This document shows, piece after piece, positions 33,808 to 42,016 of a stretch of 64,000 nt of DNA; positions within the stretch are counted from its first letter, which is position 1, and each line of letters begins with the position of its first letter. The notes below the pieces were generated by a model. That model searched no databases. It was not told the origin of the DNA and saw nothing but the letters and a program-made list of their open reading frames with translations. The position numbers and the translations under genes were made by a program. Source of the stretch: Bacteriovorax stolpii (GTDB lineage Bacteria; Bdellovibrionota; UBA2428); NCBI GenBank assembly GCA_945881775.1, contig CAMCVE010000001.1:127836-191835 (forward strand), in the 5' to 3' direction.

Positions 33808-33852
33808 CATTCGCGCAGCTCGGAATGAGCGCCAGCGCGGATGCTCGAGCAC

Positions 33853-33879
33853 GAAAGCGTGCGCCTGTGGCACGCTTTC
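33853..33879. repeat. Internal hairpin, unit A
   Basis: GAAAGCGTGC and GCACGCTTTC form a perfect 10-bp stem around a 7-base GCCTGTG loop. Confidence 0.8.
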
Positions 33880-33941
33880 CCGCCTCGGCACTTGCTCGGT
33901 CGCTCCGGTGCTCACATAGCCTCTGGTGGATGCTCGGGCAC

Positions 33942-33968
33942 GAAAGTGTGCGCTTGTGGCACACTTTC
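33942..33968. repeat. Internal hairpin, unit B, with compensatory change
   Basis: GAAAGTGTGC and GCACACTTTC form a perfect 10-bp stem around GCTTGTG. Compared with unit A, a C-G pair has become T-A by two matched changes, keeping the stem intact. Confidence 0.8.
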
Positions 33969-34061
33969 CCGCTCCGGCACTGCTCCGCGCCTCACTTCCC
34001 TCCCGCCTAGCTGGCATCTCATTCTGAGCTGCGCTAGTTGCGGAGATGCTCGTGTAGGAGA

Positions 34062-34823
34062 CTACTTTTGGCCGAGTTCTTTGAGAAACTGGAGGGCTTG
34101 GTGGGAGTCGTTGAAGAACTCGACCTGCCACGCTTTGTGCTCGATCTCCGTTGCCCAGCCGCAGTGCTCGCCGACGAGGATGGCGTATCCCTCGCGTTTA
34201 AGGGCTTCTTCGACCGCAGGCCTATCCAGGAGATCGTCGCCAATCACAACGGGTTTAAATGCGCACCCTGGAGCGAGGCCCGCCTCGACATCCCGTATCG
34301 CGAAACTTTTGTTGTATTCGGTCGAGAGGAGTTCTGCCCCGCGAGCGCCCACGTGCCAGACCCAACCTTTTAGACCCGTTGGCAAAGGGTGGTGCAGGAT
34401 GAACTTATGAAGCTCAGCCATATTCACGTTTTGGTAGGGAGCAATCCGCAGACTCGAAGGCTTCACCTCGAGTCTGAGACCCTTGTTGGCTTCGAGAGAC
34501 TTTTGGTAGATCTCGATAAGTTCTGGCGGTAATGCGGGGCCGACGAGAGTGCTGGTTTTGGCCGTGGCGTTCCAGCGCAGAGAGCCCTGAATAAAATAAC
34601 CAGAAAAAAGAAGATAATCTGACAGTACGGATCCCAAGGATTCTACGCGTCGCCCCGTATTCCAATAGACTCCGCCGCTCTTCTTGGAGAGCGAAGCGAC
34701 GACCTCGTAGATTTCTTGAGGATCATAAGAGCGCCCTTCCCAGACTTCGAGATGGGGACAAAGAGACCCGTCAAAATCTAGGAAGAAATAGAGATTCTTG
34801 AAGGCCGCATTTTGAAGTTTCAA
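34062..34823 (-). CDS. HAD-superfamily phosphatase, trehalose-6-phosphate phosphatase-like
   Basis: HAD hydrolase with catalytic aspartates in YFFLDFDGSLCPH (DxDGS in place of DGT), GGVYWNTGRRVESLGSVLS (motif II region) and PVVIGDDLLDRPAVEEALKREGYAILVGE (motif IV, as in the OtsB GDDxTD segment). The cap between them is of the C2B type. Length 253 aa is like OtsB. There is no trehalose-phosphate synthase gene nearby, so the substrate is uncertain and could be another sugar phosphate. Convergent to the MITE-like element, whose right end is 27 bases past the stop. Confidence 0.75.
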   Translation of the reverse strand: MKLQNAAFKNLYFFLDFDGSLCPHLEVWEGRSYDPQEIYEVVASLSKKSGGVYWNTGRRVESLGSVLSDYLLFSGYFIQGSLRWNATAKTSTLVGPALPPELIEIYQKSLEANKGLRLEVKPSSLRIAPYQNVNMAELHKFILHHPLPTGLKGWVWHVGARGAELLSTEYNKSFAIRDVEAGLAPGCAFKPVVIGDDLLDRPAVEEALKREGYAILVGEHCGWATEIEHKAWQVEFFNDSHQALQFLKELGQK

Positions 34824-34862
34824 TTAAAGAACATGTTAACATGAATGCCTCCAGGAGGAAAA

Positions 34863-35621
34863 ATGTTCAAAGAAAGCATTCTTTATACTGCCGCCCTTAC
34901 GCTCTGCTTGGTCGCCTCTCCGTCGCTCTCTGCCGCCGCACGTTCCGGAAAAGCCTACGCTGTTGGAAGCGGACTGGCCTACCCCACACTGAACCACTCC
35001 CTCTTCGTCAATCCCACAGCTCTCGTCGACTCTCCCAAAGCGAGCCTGCAGGGATCGTATTTGGTCGACCCCGAAGATATCCACGCCTCACTCACGAGCG
35101 GTGGCTCTTCCGTGGGCTTTGGTGTCGGCTACCGCCAAGTTGGCTCGAGCTCGGTTGAGGAATTCGGTCTCGCAGGACGAATCAACGTTCTCACCTTAGG
35201 AGCGACGTTGCGCACTCAAGAATTCGACAATGTTGACGCGGATGTCGGCGGAAGTTTGGATTTTGGATCGATGCGACTGGCTGTCATTGGACGTAGCGCA
35301 AACAGCGGCTTTGAGCGTGTCGACGCCGGACTTGGTTTCATGGCGGGACCTTTCACGCTCGGATTTGACGTAAAAAAACCACTGGCCGCGGGCAACGAAG
35401 CTCTTTTCTTCGACGCCGGCCTTGCGGTGGGCGACGGCAAAATTTCAGCCGGAATGGGTTACACCTTCGCCTACGATGGAACAGACTTTGTTGAAGGAGA
35501 CATCCACGCAGGACTGAGCCTTATGGTCACAAGCGGGATTGCTGCAGAAGCCTTCTACAAGCCGAGCAACCAAGAGTGGGCACCGGGTGACTGGGTCGTG
35601 GGCGCAAGAATCGCCCTCTAA
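34863..35621 (+). CDS. Exported beta-barrel-like outer-membrane protein
   Basis: Signal peptide MFKESILYTAALTLCLVASPSLSAAA. The mature protein is a run of short alternating strands rich in Gly, Ser and aromatic residues (SVGFGVGYRQVG, LAGRINVLTLGATLRTQ, FTLGFDVKKPLA, ISAGMGYTFAYDG) and ends ...GDWVVGARIAL, typical of a small outer-membrane barrel. ATG 34863 is set by AGGAGG at 34853-34858; the track start six codons earlier is not used. Seven bases separate it from trmJ, so they may share a transcript. 252 aa; function unknown. Confidence 0.72.
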   Translation: MFKESILYTAALTLCLVASPSLSAAARSGKAYAVGSGLAYPTLNHSLFVNPTALVDSPKASLQGSYLVDPEDIHASLTSGGSSVGFGVGYRQVGSSSVEEFGLAGRINVLTLGATLRTQEFDNVDADVGGSLDFGSMRLAVIGRSANSGFERVDAGLGFMAGPFTLGFDVKKPLAAGNEALFFDAGLAVGDGKISAGMGYTFAYDGTDFVEGDIHAGLSLMVTSGIAAEAFYKPSNQEWAPGDWVVGARIAL

Positions 35622-35627
35622 ATCCTC

Positions 35628-36491
35628 ATGAGCGCTCTTCGTGTTTCTCGGCCAGCTGTGATCTTCGTGCGGCCTCAGGCCGCGGGTAATATTGGAGCGC
35701 TAGCCCGCGTGATGTCCAATTTTTCTATCGAGGAGCTTCGACTTGTAGGTCCCGCCCCTCTTGACTCCAATTCACTGGATGCCTTTTCAAAAATGGACTG
35801 GGCTCTCGCCTGTAAGGGCCGCGAAGTCCTCGATAACGCGAAATACTATCCTGACCTCGCATCCGCTCTAGAGGGCCTGCACGTCGCACTTGGGAGCTCC
35901 GGGAAAAAAGACAATTTCTTCGATTTGGGATACACGCGGCCCTTTGTGTCGCCCACGCGAGCACTCGGTGAGATCCAGGCTGAAAGTCGTGAGGCTCCAG
36001 AGATTTTGAAATGGGCCTTTGTTCTTGGCCCGGAGGATGACGGTCTGAGCGCTGAAGAAGCTTCGCTCTGCCAGAAACTTGTGCATATTGACACCTGCGA
36101 CCAGAATCCCTCAATCAATCTTGCGATGGCAGCGGGCCTGTTTTTGTACCACTGGCACCTCTTCAATCAGGGAGAGATTTCGCATGAGGCTCCGTCCCGC
36201 TCCCAAGCGGTTATCGAGGGTCAGGCGGCTTTTGCTCTCGATGCTGGCGACCGTCTCGCTACTCTCGACGAAAAAGAAGCTCTCTTGAATTATGCCGTCG
36301 AGGTCTTGCAGACGACACAGTTCTTTAAAACTCCGGACCTTGGAAATTCCCGAGCTCGCCTCAGACGCTGGCTCCAGAGCGCACCTGCACCTCTCAATGA
36401 CCTCCGTGTTGTGTTCGAGGCGCTCTATCAACTCAAGTGCAAGGCGCAAGGCCACTTCGAAGCTCGCGATTTCCTCAAACGAAAACCTTAA
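35628..36491 (+). CDS. TrmJ-like tRNA/rRNA SPOUT methyltransferase
   Basis: SpoU-class 2'-O-methyltransferase: PAVIFVRPQAAGNIGALARVMSNFSIEELRLVGP opens the knot fold, VALGSSGKK is the second motif, WAFVLGPEDDGLSAEEASLC the SAM-binding loop and NPSINLAMAAGLFLYHW the third motif. The C-terminal 90 residues form the helical TrmJ extension, and the 287-aa length fits TrmJ (Cm32/Um32 of tRNA). It shares a TTAA with the converging lipoprotein gene, so both stop codons are in the same four bases. Confidence 0.87.
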   Translation: MSALRVSRPAVIFVRPQAAGNIGALARVMSNFSIEELRLVGPAPLDSNSLDAFSKMDWALACKGREVLDNAKYYPDLASALEGLHVALGSSGKKDNFFDLGYTRPFVSPTRALGEIQAESREAPEILKWAFVLGPEDDGLSAEEASLCQKLVHIDTCDQNPSINLAMAAGLFLYHWHLFNQGEISHEAPSRSQAVIEGQAAFALDAGDRLATLDEKEALLNYAVEVLQTTQFFKTPDLGNSRARLRRWLQSAPAPLNDLRVVFEALYQLKCKAQGHFEARDFLKRKP

Positions 36492-37066
36492 CGTCGCCCC
36501 ATACAGCGTTCAAAGGCATCAGAGGCACCGGCACAGAAGCGGTCCGTGCCAATAGCAGGTATCGGAAACTGGACGGGATAGGGGCCCTTCAAAAGCTGCA
36601 GCTTAATTTTCCATTCGGAGGGCAATCCGAACCCGTTGTTTTTGAGCTTTGCAAAGAGACCACAGCTTTTCAGTCGAGCATCCGTGGCCGCTTCTTCGAA
36701 AACACTCGGGCCGAGGGGCCAGCATGAGACCGCATTAAAATCTCCGTTCGCAGGCGCCCTTCCCTCACAATACCAAAGAGCATAACCCGACTGTTCTTTG
36801 TTCTTCACGATTCGAATGAACTCATGGGAGCCCTGACCCGCGTTTTGCGTGACATGTCCCCACTCCGAATAAACAGCAGAATTGTCCACTGGAGAAATCT
36901 TCACTCCTTTTGGAGCACACGTTTCAGGAAAACGAATCGGAAGAGGATGGGAATCCGCTGGAGGCGAAACCGGGGGCTCCGAAGCCAGTTCCCGAAAAGC
37001 ACATGAAGCAACACCAGCAAAAATCATAAGACCAAGTACCACGCGACGTGGGATTAGAAGATCCAT
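36488..37066 (-). CDS. Lipoprotein of unknown function
   Basis: Lipoprotein signal RRVVLGLMIFAGVASC with lipobox GVASC near residue 22, then a proline-rich spacer (EPPVSPPADSHPLPIRFPE). The mature part has six cysteines (for example ALWYCEGRAP, VSCWPLG, SCGLFAKL, DRFCAGASDAFERCMG), probably disulfide bonded in the periplasm. No family recognised. Start ATG 37066 (MDLLIPRR), 192 aa. Its stop lies inside the trmJ stop. The gap to the oligopeptidase gene on the same strand is 53 bases. Confidence 0.75.
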   Translation of the reverse strand: MDLLIPRRVVLGLMIFAGVASCAFRELASEPPVSPPADSHPLPIRFPETCAPKGVKISPVDNSAVYSEWGHVTQNAGQGSHEFIRIVKNKEQSGYALWYCEGRAPANGDFNAVSCWPLGPSVFEEAATDARLKSCGLFAKLKNNGFGLPSEWKIKLQLLKGPYPVQFPIPAIGTDRFCAGASDAFERCMGRR

Positions 37067-37119
37067 AGGACCATTATCAATCCGCGCCACCCTCCAGGCA
37101 AAGGCGGTGATTTGACGCT

Positions 37120-39249
37120 TTAGTTCTCGGTGCGACCGATGATCTTTAGAATGAAAGCCAGATCGCGCGCGCGCTCCTTATAAGCATCGTAGCGACCGGA
37201 AGCGCCTCCGTGTCCCGCCTCCATATTGGTCTGAAGAAGTAAGGGTGTAGAGTCGCGCTTGAGAGTTCTCAGTTTCGCCACATACTTGGCGGGTTCCCAG
37301 TACATCACCTGGCTGTCATGAATTGAGGTGCGCACGTAGATGGCGGGATAGGCCCCTTCTTTGAGATTGTCATAGGGCGAATAAGCGCGCATCCGATCGA
37401 ATGCGACACGCTCATTAGGATTTCCCCACTCTTCGTACTCGCCCACCGTGAGCGGAAGACTGGCATCGAGCATCGTGTTGAGGACATCCACAAAAGGCAC
37501 ATGAGAAATCACGCCGCGAAACATCTCCGGGCGCATATTGGTGATGGCACCCATAAGTAGCCCGCCCGCACTACCCCCTTCAACAAAGACCTGGTCCTTG
37601 GCAACGTAGCCCTCTTTCACGAGATGCTCCACCGACGCGATAAAGTCGTTAAAGGTGTTCATCTTCTTTTCCATCTTGCCCGCATCGTGCCAGGCTTTGC
37701 CGTATTCACCGCCACCCCGGATGTGAGCGATCGCCATCACAAAACCGCGGTTCAAAAGCGCAAATCGAGAGGCCGAAAAAGACACGCTCATGGGATACCC
37801 GTAGGAGCCATACGCATAAACATGAGAAGGATTTTGGCCCTTCTTGAAGAGATCCTTTCGGTAAACGAGCGAGACGGGAATCTGAGTTCCGTCTGCCGCC
37901 TTGGCGAAGACTCGCTCAACCTGGAACTGGGTTTTGTCGTAAGGAGTCGGCGGCTTCTTCTCTTTGAGAAGTTTGGAGGCACCGCTCGCCGCATTAAGCT
38001 CATAAGTTCCCTCTGGAGAAATAAATGACTGATATCCATAACGGAAATTCTCGGTCTCGTATTCGGCGTTCTGCATCGGATAGATGTCGTAGGCCGCTTC
38101 GGGGAGCTGGACGATGTAGGGCTTCGTGCCACTCGCAAAGGGGACAATTTTAAAGCGAGGCAATCCTTGGGCCTGTTCGTGAATCACCATGAAGGTCTTA
38201 AAGACATCGTGATCGGTCACAGCAATCTTCGGATCGTAGGCGATCACCTCCGTAAGAGTCTTTAGAGATGCTCCCTTGATGGGTGTTTTGACGATTCGGA
38301 AATTGGGCCCCTTGTCGTTGAGTCGAATGTAAAACTCATTCTCATGCACATCGAGCGAGTATTCGATGTCCTGACGGCGCGGGAGCACCACTGTCCAAGG
38401 AGCGTCCGGAGTGTTGGCGGGGATATAGCGGTATTCACTCGTCGTATGACTTGAGACCACAGTCATCACAAAGCGAGCGTCGCGACTTTGTGTGACATAG
38501 ACACGGAATCTCTCGTCAGCTTCCTCGAAAACGACTTTGTCGTTTGAGGGGTCCTCACCCAGCACATGCTTCAACACGCGGTACTGACGTTTGGCGTGAT
38601 CTTCAATTGTATAGAAAATAGTTTTATTGTCCGCAGCCCAGGCAACGCTGCCAACTTTGTCAGCGATGGGTCCCTGGATCTTGCCTGTCGAGAGATTCTT
38701 AACAAAGAGCTTGTACTGACGGAATCCCACCGTGTCGGTTGAATACGCAAGGAGTCCGTCGTCTGGACTGATTTCGGTGTCTCCGATACTGAAGAATTTT
38801 TCACCTTTGCCCATCGCATCGGCATCAAGATAAACAGTCTCTCGCGAGGGGTCCGAGCGCGGGGTACGAAAGTAGGTCGGATACTGCTGACCCTTTTTGA
38901 TACGACGGCCGTAGAGATAGGGTCCATCTGGGTAGGGAACAGACTCGTCGTTCTCATTAATAAATCCGAGAATGTCTTTGAAAAGTGTTTCTTCAAGAGA
39001 CTTCGCATCGGCAAACCAATTCTCAGTGTAGGCATTCTCCGCCTTAAGATGCGAGATAACTTCGGGACTCTCTTTTTCTCGCAGCCAAAAATAGGAATCT
39101 TGCAGTTCGAGACCGTGGATCTTGGTCACATGAGTTTTAGTTGGGCTTACGGGTGGCTTCATTTTCGAATCTCCCTTGTGGGCACAGGACAAAGTGAGTG
39201 CAGTCAGGAGAATGCTAAGCATCCCCCCGGCCTTGATTGTAAATGGCAT
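37120..39249 (-). CDS. Oligopeptidase B-like (S9A) lipoprotein peptidase
   Basis: Prolyl-oligopeptidase family. N-terminal beta-propeller (FWLREKESPEVISHLKAENAY, ISPDDGLLAYSTDT, SVAWAADNKTIFYT) and C-terminal alpha/beta hydrolase with HIRGGGEYGKAWHDAGKMEKK, FVEGGSAGGLLMGAITN (Ser, about 560) and NMEAGHGGASGRYD (His, about 680). The spelling matches oligopeptidase B, which cuts after Arg/Lys. Unusually for this family it begins with a lipoprotein signal (LLTALTLSCAHKG), so it should be periplasmic and membrane-anchored. ATG 39249 chosen with GGGAG upstream; 709 aa. Twenty bases downstream of the DegP-like gene on the same strand. Confidence 0.9.
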   Translation of the reverse strand: MPFTIKAGGMLSILLTALTLSCAHKGDSKMKPPVSPTKTHVTKIHGLELQDSYFWLREKESPEVISHLKAENAYTENWFADAKSLEETLFKDILGFINENDESVPYPDGPYLYGRRIKKGQQYPTYFRTPRSDPSRETVYLDADAMGKGEKFFSIGDTEISPDDGLLAYSTDTVGFRQYKLFVKNLSTGKIQGPIADKVGSVAWAADNKTIFYTIEDHAKRQYRVLKHVLGEDPSNDKVVFEEADERFRVYVTQSRDARFVMTVVSSHTTSEYRYIPANTPDAPWTVVLPRRQDIEYSLDVHENEFYIRLNDKGPNFRIVKTPIKGASLKTLTEVIAYDPKIAVTDHDVFKTFMVIHEQAQGLPRFKIVPFASGTKPYIVQLPEAAYDIYPMQNAEYETENFRYGYQSFISPEGTYELNAASGASKLLKEKKPPTPYDKTQFQVERVFAKAADGTQIPVSLVYRKDLFKKGQNPSHVYAYGSYGYPMSVSFSASRFALLNRGFVMAIAHIRGGGEYGKAWHDAGKMEKKMNTFNDFIASVEHLVKEGYVAKDQVFVEGGSAGGLLMGAITNMRPEMFRGVISHVPFVDVLNTMLDASLPLTVGEYEEWGNPNERVAFDRMRAYSPYDNLKEGAYPAIYVRTSIHDSQVMYWEPAKYVAKLRTLKRDSTPLLLQTNMEAGHGGASGRYDAYKERARDLAFILKIIGRTEN

Positions 39250-39269
39250 GATCTCTCCCAAAAACGCGT

Positions 39270-40790
39270 TTAGCGTTTCATTTCCATCAAAACAATAAGC
39301 GTGGCATCTTGGCGCTGAATCTTCAGCAAGTAAGACTTTTCTTTCTTTTTGAGGGCCGCAAGAGCCTCTGTCACATGCGCAATCGGTTTGCGATTGATCT
39401 CAAATAGAACGTCGCCCGGAAGAACGCCTGCCTCTGCAGCAAAGCCTCCTCGCGCCACACGTTGTACGAGCACGCCTCCGCTGCTGCCATCCAGACCTAG
39501 CTGTTCTCGAATTTGAGGGTTGAGGTTTGTGAGAAGCATGCCACGGCCGCTCTCGACATCTTGCTTAAGCGACATTTCTTCACGCGCGGCAATTTCTTCA
39601 TCTGTCTTTCGCTTCGTGATGGTCACGAGGTAATCTTTGACTTGACCATCGCGCATCACGCTGAGCCGAGCCTTGGTCCCCACGGAGAGGTTGCGCACGC
39701 TGCGCACGAGATCGCGCGAGTCAGCCAGGACCTGACCATTGATCTTGAGAATCACGTCGTAGGACTTGAGACCCGCAAGAGCGGCGGGCTCTCCAGAAAC
39801 CACGTCCTGCACCAACACTCCCGACGTGTTCTTTAGGCCCAGTTGCGACGCGATACCTGGCGTAAGGTCCGACATATAGATGCCAATCCAACCCAAATCC
39901 ACACTGCCTTTTTCGATGAGCTGACGCACCACCGACTTTGCCGCATCAACTGGGATCGCGAATCCAATTCCCTGCGCCCGAGCATCGATTGCGGTGTTGA
40001 TTCCGATAACCTGCCCTTTCAAATTGAAAAGAGGTCCCCCAGAATTTCCAGGATTGATGGAGGCGTCTGTCTGAATGAAGTCGGCACGCGACTCGAGGCC
40101 GTCGAGGCTGCGACCCATCGCCGAGACAATACCTGTCGTCACACTGTGCGAGTGACCGTAGGGATTGCCAATGGCCATGACCCACTCCCCCACTTTGAGT
40201 TGAACGCTATCGCCGAGGGGTGCTACTGTCGCGGATTGGGGCTTGCTCTTGAGTTTTAGAACAGCGACGTCTGTGGTCTCATCAATGCCCACGATCTCCG
40301 CACGATGCCCTTCAAAAGTGGGCGCATCTCCCACGAACTTGGCAAAGACTTCGTCGGCGTTGCGTCCCGAATTGCGAACGACGTGAGAGTTGGTGATCAC
40401 GTATCCCTGATCATTGATAAGAAAGCCCGATCCTAGCGACTGCGCTTCTTGGGGCTGTTGGGGGCGAGGGCCTTGGGGCCCCAAGGGATTCCCGAAAAAG
40501 AAACGGAAAATGTCTGCCTGCGATTGCATGCGAGGATCTGCTGCAATCTTTGTCTTCGTGGAAATGCTGACGACCGACTGAGACAGTCTCTCCGCCAGCG
40601 TGGTGAACGCTTTGTTGAGCGACATCACATCGATATTGAAATTCTCCGAACTGCCCGAATCTGTGGTCCAGTAGTTCTTTGGAGGAGGAGCCTCTTGGCT
40701 GCTCACGAGAATAGGAAGCCCCACTCCAAGCGCTCCCAAGCAGCTCAGGCCCAACACAAATATGACACGACGAAGGGAAGTGGTTTTCAT
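39270..40790 (-). CDS. DegP/HtrA-family periplasmic serine protease (Do-like)
   Basis: Signal peptide MKTTSLRRVIFVLGLSCLGALGVGLPIL. Trypsin-like domain with His in VITNSHVVRN (about 133), Asp in DETTDVAVLKLK and Ser in INPGNSGGPLFNL (about 248), the SRADFIQTDASINPG loop, then two PDZ domains (WIGIYMSDLTPGIASQLGL and QIREQLGLDGSSGGVLVQRV). Function: periplasmic protein quality control. ATG 40790 is chosen (AAGGAG nine bases upstream); the track TTG 40799 is too close to that site. 506 aa. Clustered with the oligopeptidase. Confidence 0.94.
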   Translation of the reverse strand: MKTTSLRRVIFVLGLSCLGALGVGLPILVSSQEAPPPKNYWTTDSGSSENFNIDVMSLNKAFTTLAERLSQSVVSISTKTKIAADPRMQSQADIFRFFFGNPLGPQGPRPQQPQEAQSLGSGFLINDQGYVITNSHVVRNSGRNADEVFAKFVGDAPTFEGHRAEIVGIDETTDVAVLKLKSKPQSATVAPLGDSVQLKVGEWVMAIGNPYGHSHSVTTGIVSAMGRSLDGLESRADFIQTDASINPGNSGGPLFNLKGQVIGINTAIDARAQGIGFAIPVDAAKSVVRQLIEKGSVDLGWIGIYMSDLTPGIASQLGLKNTSGVLVQDVVSGEPAALAGLKSYDVILKINGQVLADSRDLVRSVRNLSVGTKARLSVMRDGQVKDYLVTITKRKTDEEIAAREEMSLKQDVESGRGMLLTNLNPQIREQLGLDGSSGGVLVQRVARGGFAAEAGVLPGDVLFEINRKPIAHVTEALAALKKKEKSYLLKIQRQDATLIVLMEMKR

Positions 40791-40812
40791 AGGATTCAAC
40801 TCCTTGTCCCGC

Positions 40813-41070
40813 TCACGGGATCATAGCGTATTGAAGTTTGAGATCGACGATCACGCGTTCCACGAGTTCTCTCTCATGGGCGTCGAGATTTCCTCGGGTT
40901 TTTAACTGCAGCATGTCGAGAAGATCGATGTGCTGCCGCGCTTGATCCTTGCGAACACGTTTTTTCTTGTCGAAGGGATCTTCGAGAAGACCGAGTTCGA
41001 TCATAGTCGCGCTTGCGAGACCCATCACGAAGGTCGAAAACAGAGCTGGGTTTGCAGAGTGCTCAGACAT
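40813..41070 (-). CDS. DUF1844 family protein
   Basis: 85 aa: FSTFVMGLASATMIELGLLEDP and LIDLLDMLQLKTRGNLDAHERELVERVIVDLK-type helices match DUF1844, a small protein family of unknown function common in delta-like proteobacteria and acidobacteria (the actual sequence reads HIDLLDMLQLKTRG). It ends 22 bases before the DegP-like gene start, on the same strand, suggesting co-transcription. Confidence 0.85.
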   Translation of the reverse strand: MSEHSANPALFSTFVMGLASATMIELGLLEDPFDKKKRVRKDQARQHIDLLDMLQLKTRGNLDAHERELVERVIVDLKLQYAMIP

Positions 41071-41103
41071 GCTCCTCCTTCTAGCAGAGACGGGTTTTGA
41101 ACA

Positions 41104-41904
41104 TCAACTCTCGATCAACGCCGAAGTTTCGACGAGGATCCGCCACGAAGGATGCAAGCAACGCGTCGGATAGCGGCTCCAGACTCCGAAAACCCAAGAT
41201 CTCCAGTAAGAAGGTTCGGCATCGACGCGGAGCGCATGCTTCTCGAAAGGATCCGTCGAAAACGTACGCATTTCCACTCCAAAACACAAACGTTTGAGAG
41301 ACCATGCACATCGCTGACACCAAAATGCAGGATGTGGCATTTCCCGAAGCCCCACGCTGCTCATCACGAAATACAAGATATCGAAGAGACGATCGAGCAT
41401 GCAAAAAGCACCCACCCAAACTCGAAACTGAACGCTGCGCAGGCGGCGCTCCGCCGGAGCCATCGAAGCAATATCTGACCAGAGGCTACGGAATTCTTTA
41501 AAGCGTGAAGCTTCGGGCAGCCCGTCGTACCAGGCCCGAGAAAGAACAATATCTTGGCCCCTTGTATTTCCCCAGCCTCGCTCAAACCACAAGAAGCCAT
41601 GATCTTCGGCCGCGTCTAAGATCCAAAACCGAGGGCGAAGACTTCCTTCCCTCAAGACGCATTGCAGGACAAGATCACGCAAGGGAGAAGTTTGACTCAG
41701 TACCAGTGGCCGCAGGCGACCCGTGAGACGAGCCCACGCGAAAATTATGTCGGGAACAAAGAGCGGCGCCACGACGAGAGAAATTCCGGCGAGGACAGCC
41801 GCATCGCCGAGGCGACCCGAGCAAAGCCAGGCAAAGAGACCCCAAGCCAAAGCGAATACAAGCGCAACAACGAGGGCACGGAGGACTTTGACTAAGAAGT
41901 TCAC
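41104..41904 (-). CDS. Membrane protein of unknown function (possibly degenerate M48-like)
   Basis: N-terminal hydrophobic pair (LRALVVALVFALAWGLFAWL and AVLAGISLVVAPLFVPDIIFAWA), then a soluble part and further hydrophobic stretches (FCMLDRLFDILYFVM). ILDAAEDHGFLWFERGWGNTRGQDIVLSRAWYDGL has the rhythm of the strand before the active helix of M48 peptidases, but no HExxH is present, so if related it is inactive. That link is weak. 266 aa. It is the first gene of a minus-strand run with DUF1844 and the DegP-like gene, and divergent from the moxR operon. Confidence 0.6.
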   Translation of the reverse strand: MNFLVKVLRALVVALVFALAWGLFAWLCSGRLGDAAVLAGISLVVAPLFVPDIIFAWARLTGRLRPLVLSQTSPLRDLVLQCVLREGSLRPRFWILDAAEDHGFLWFERGWGNTRGQDIVLSRAWYDGLPEASRFKEFRSLWSDIASMAPAERRLRSVQFRVWVGAFCMLDRLFDILYFVMSSVGLREMPHPAFWCQRCAWSLKRLCFGVEMRTFSTDPFEKHALRVDAEPSYWRSWVFGVWSRYPTRCLHPSWRILVETSALIES

Positions 41905-42016
41905 GCTCTCTCGAGATTACTCCCGACTGGACCAAAATGCCCTGCGTTGTTCGACAGAATTTTAACGGGTGCTCTCACGATGACGCCCCCCAAGAAGAGG
42001 CCTAGAATGAGGCCAC

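Larger units (their letters stand above)
33813..34034. mobile_element. MITE-like structured non-coding element with terminal inverted repeats
   Basis: Left end GCGCAGCTCGGAATGAG (33813-33829) and right end CTCATTCTGAGCTGCGC (34018-34034) are inverted repeats matching at 16 of 17 positions; adding GCCAGC/GCTGGC just inside lengthens the match with a one-base offset. Inside are two tandem units, 89 bases apart (33841 and 33930), each about 60 bases alike and each with a perfect 10-bp hairpin. No protein is encoded; the ORFs called here are shadows. It fills the gap between the SWIB terminator and the converging HAD gene. No clear target-site duplication. It could be a MITE, a REP/BIME-like element or a structured regulatory or attachment site. 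Confidence 0.7.

Noticed and set aside
33841-34410. 189-aa ORF over the MITE-like element
   Set aside because: Runs through the non-coding element and antisense into the HAD gene; no motif.
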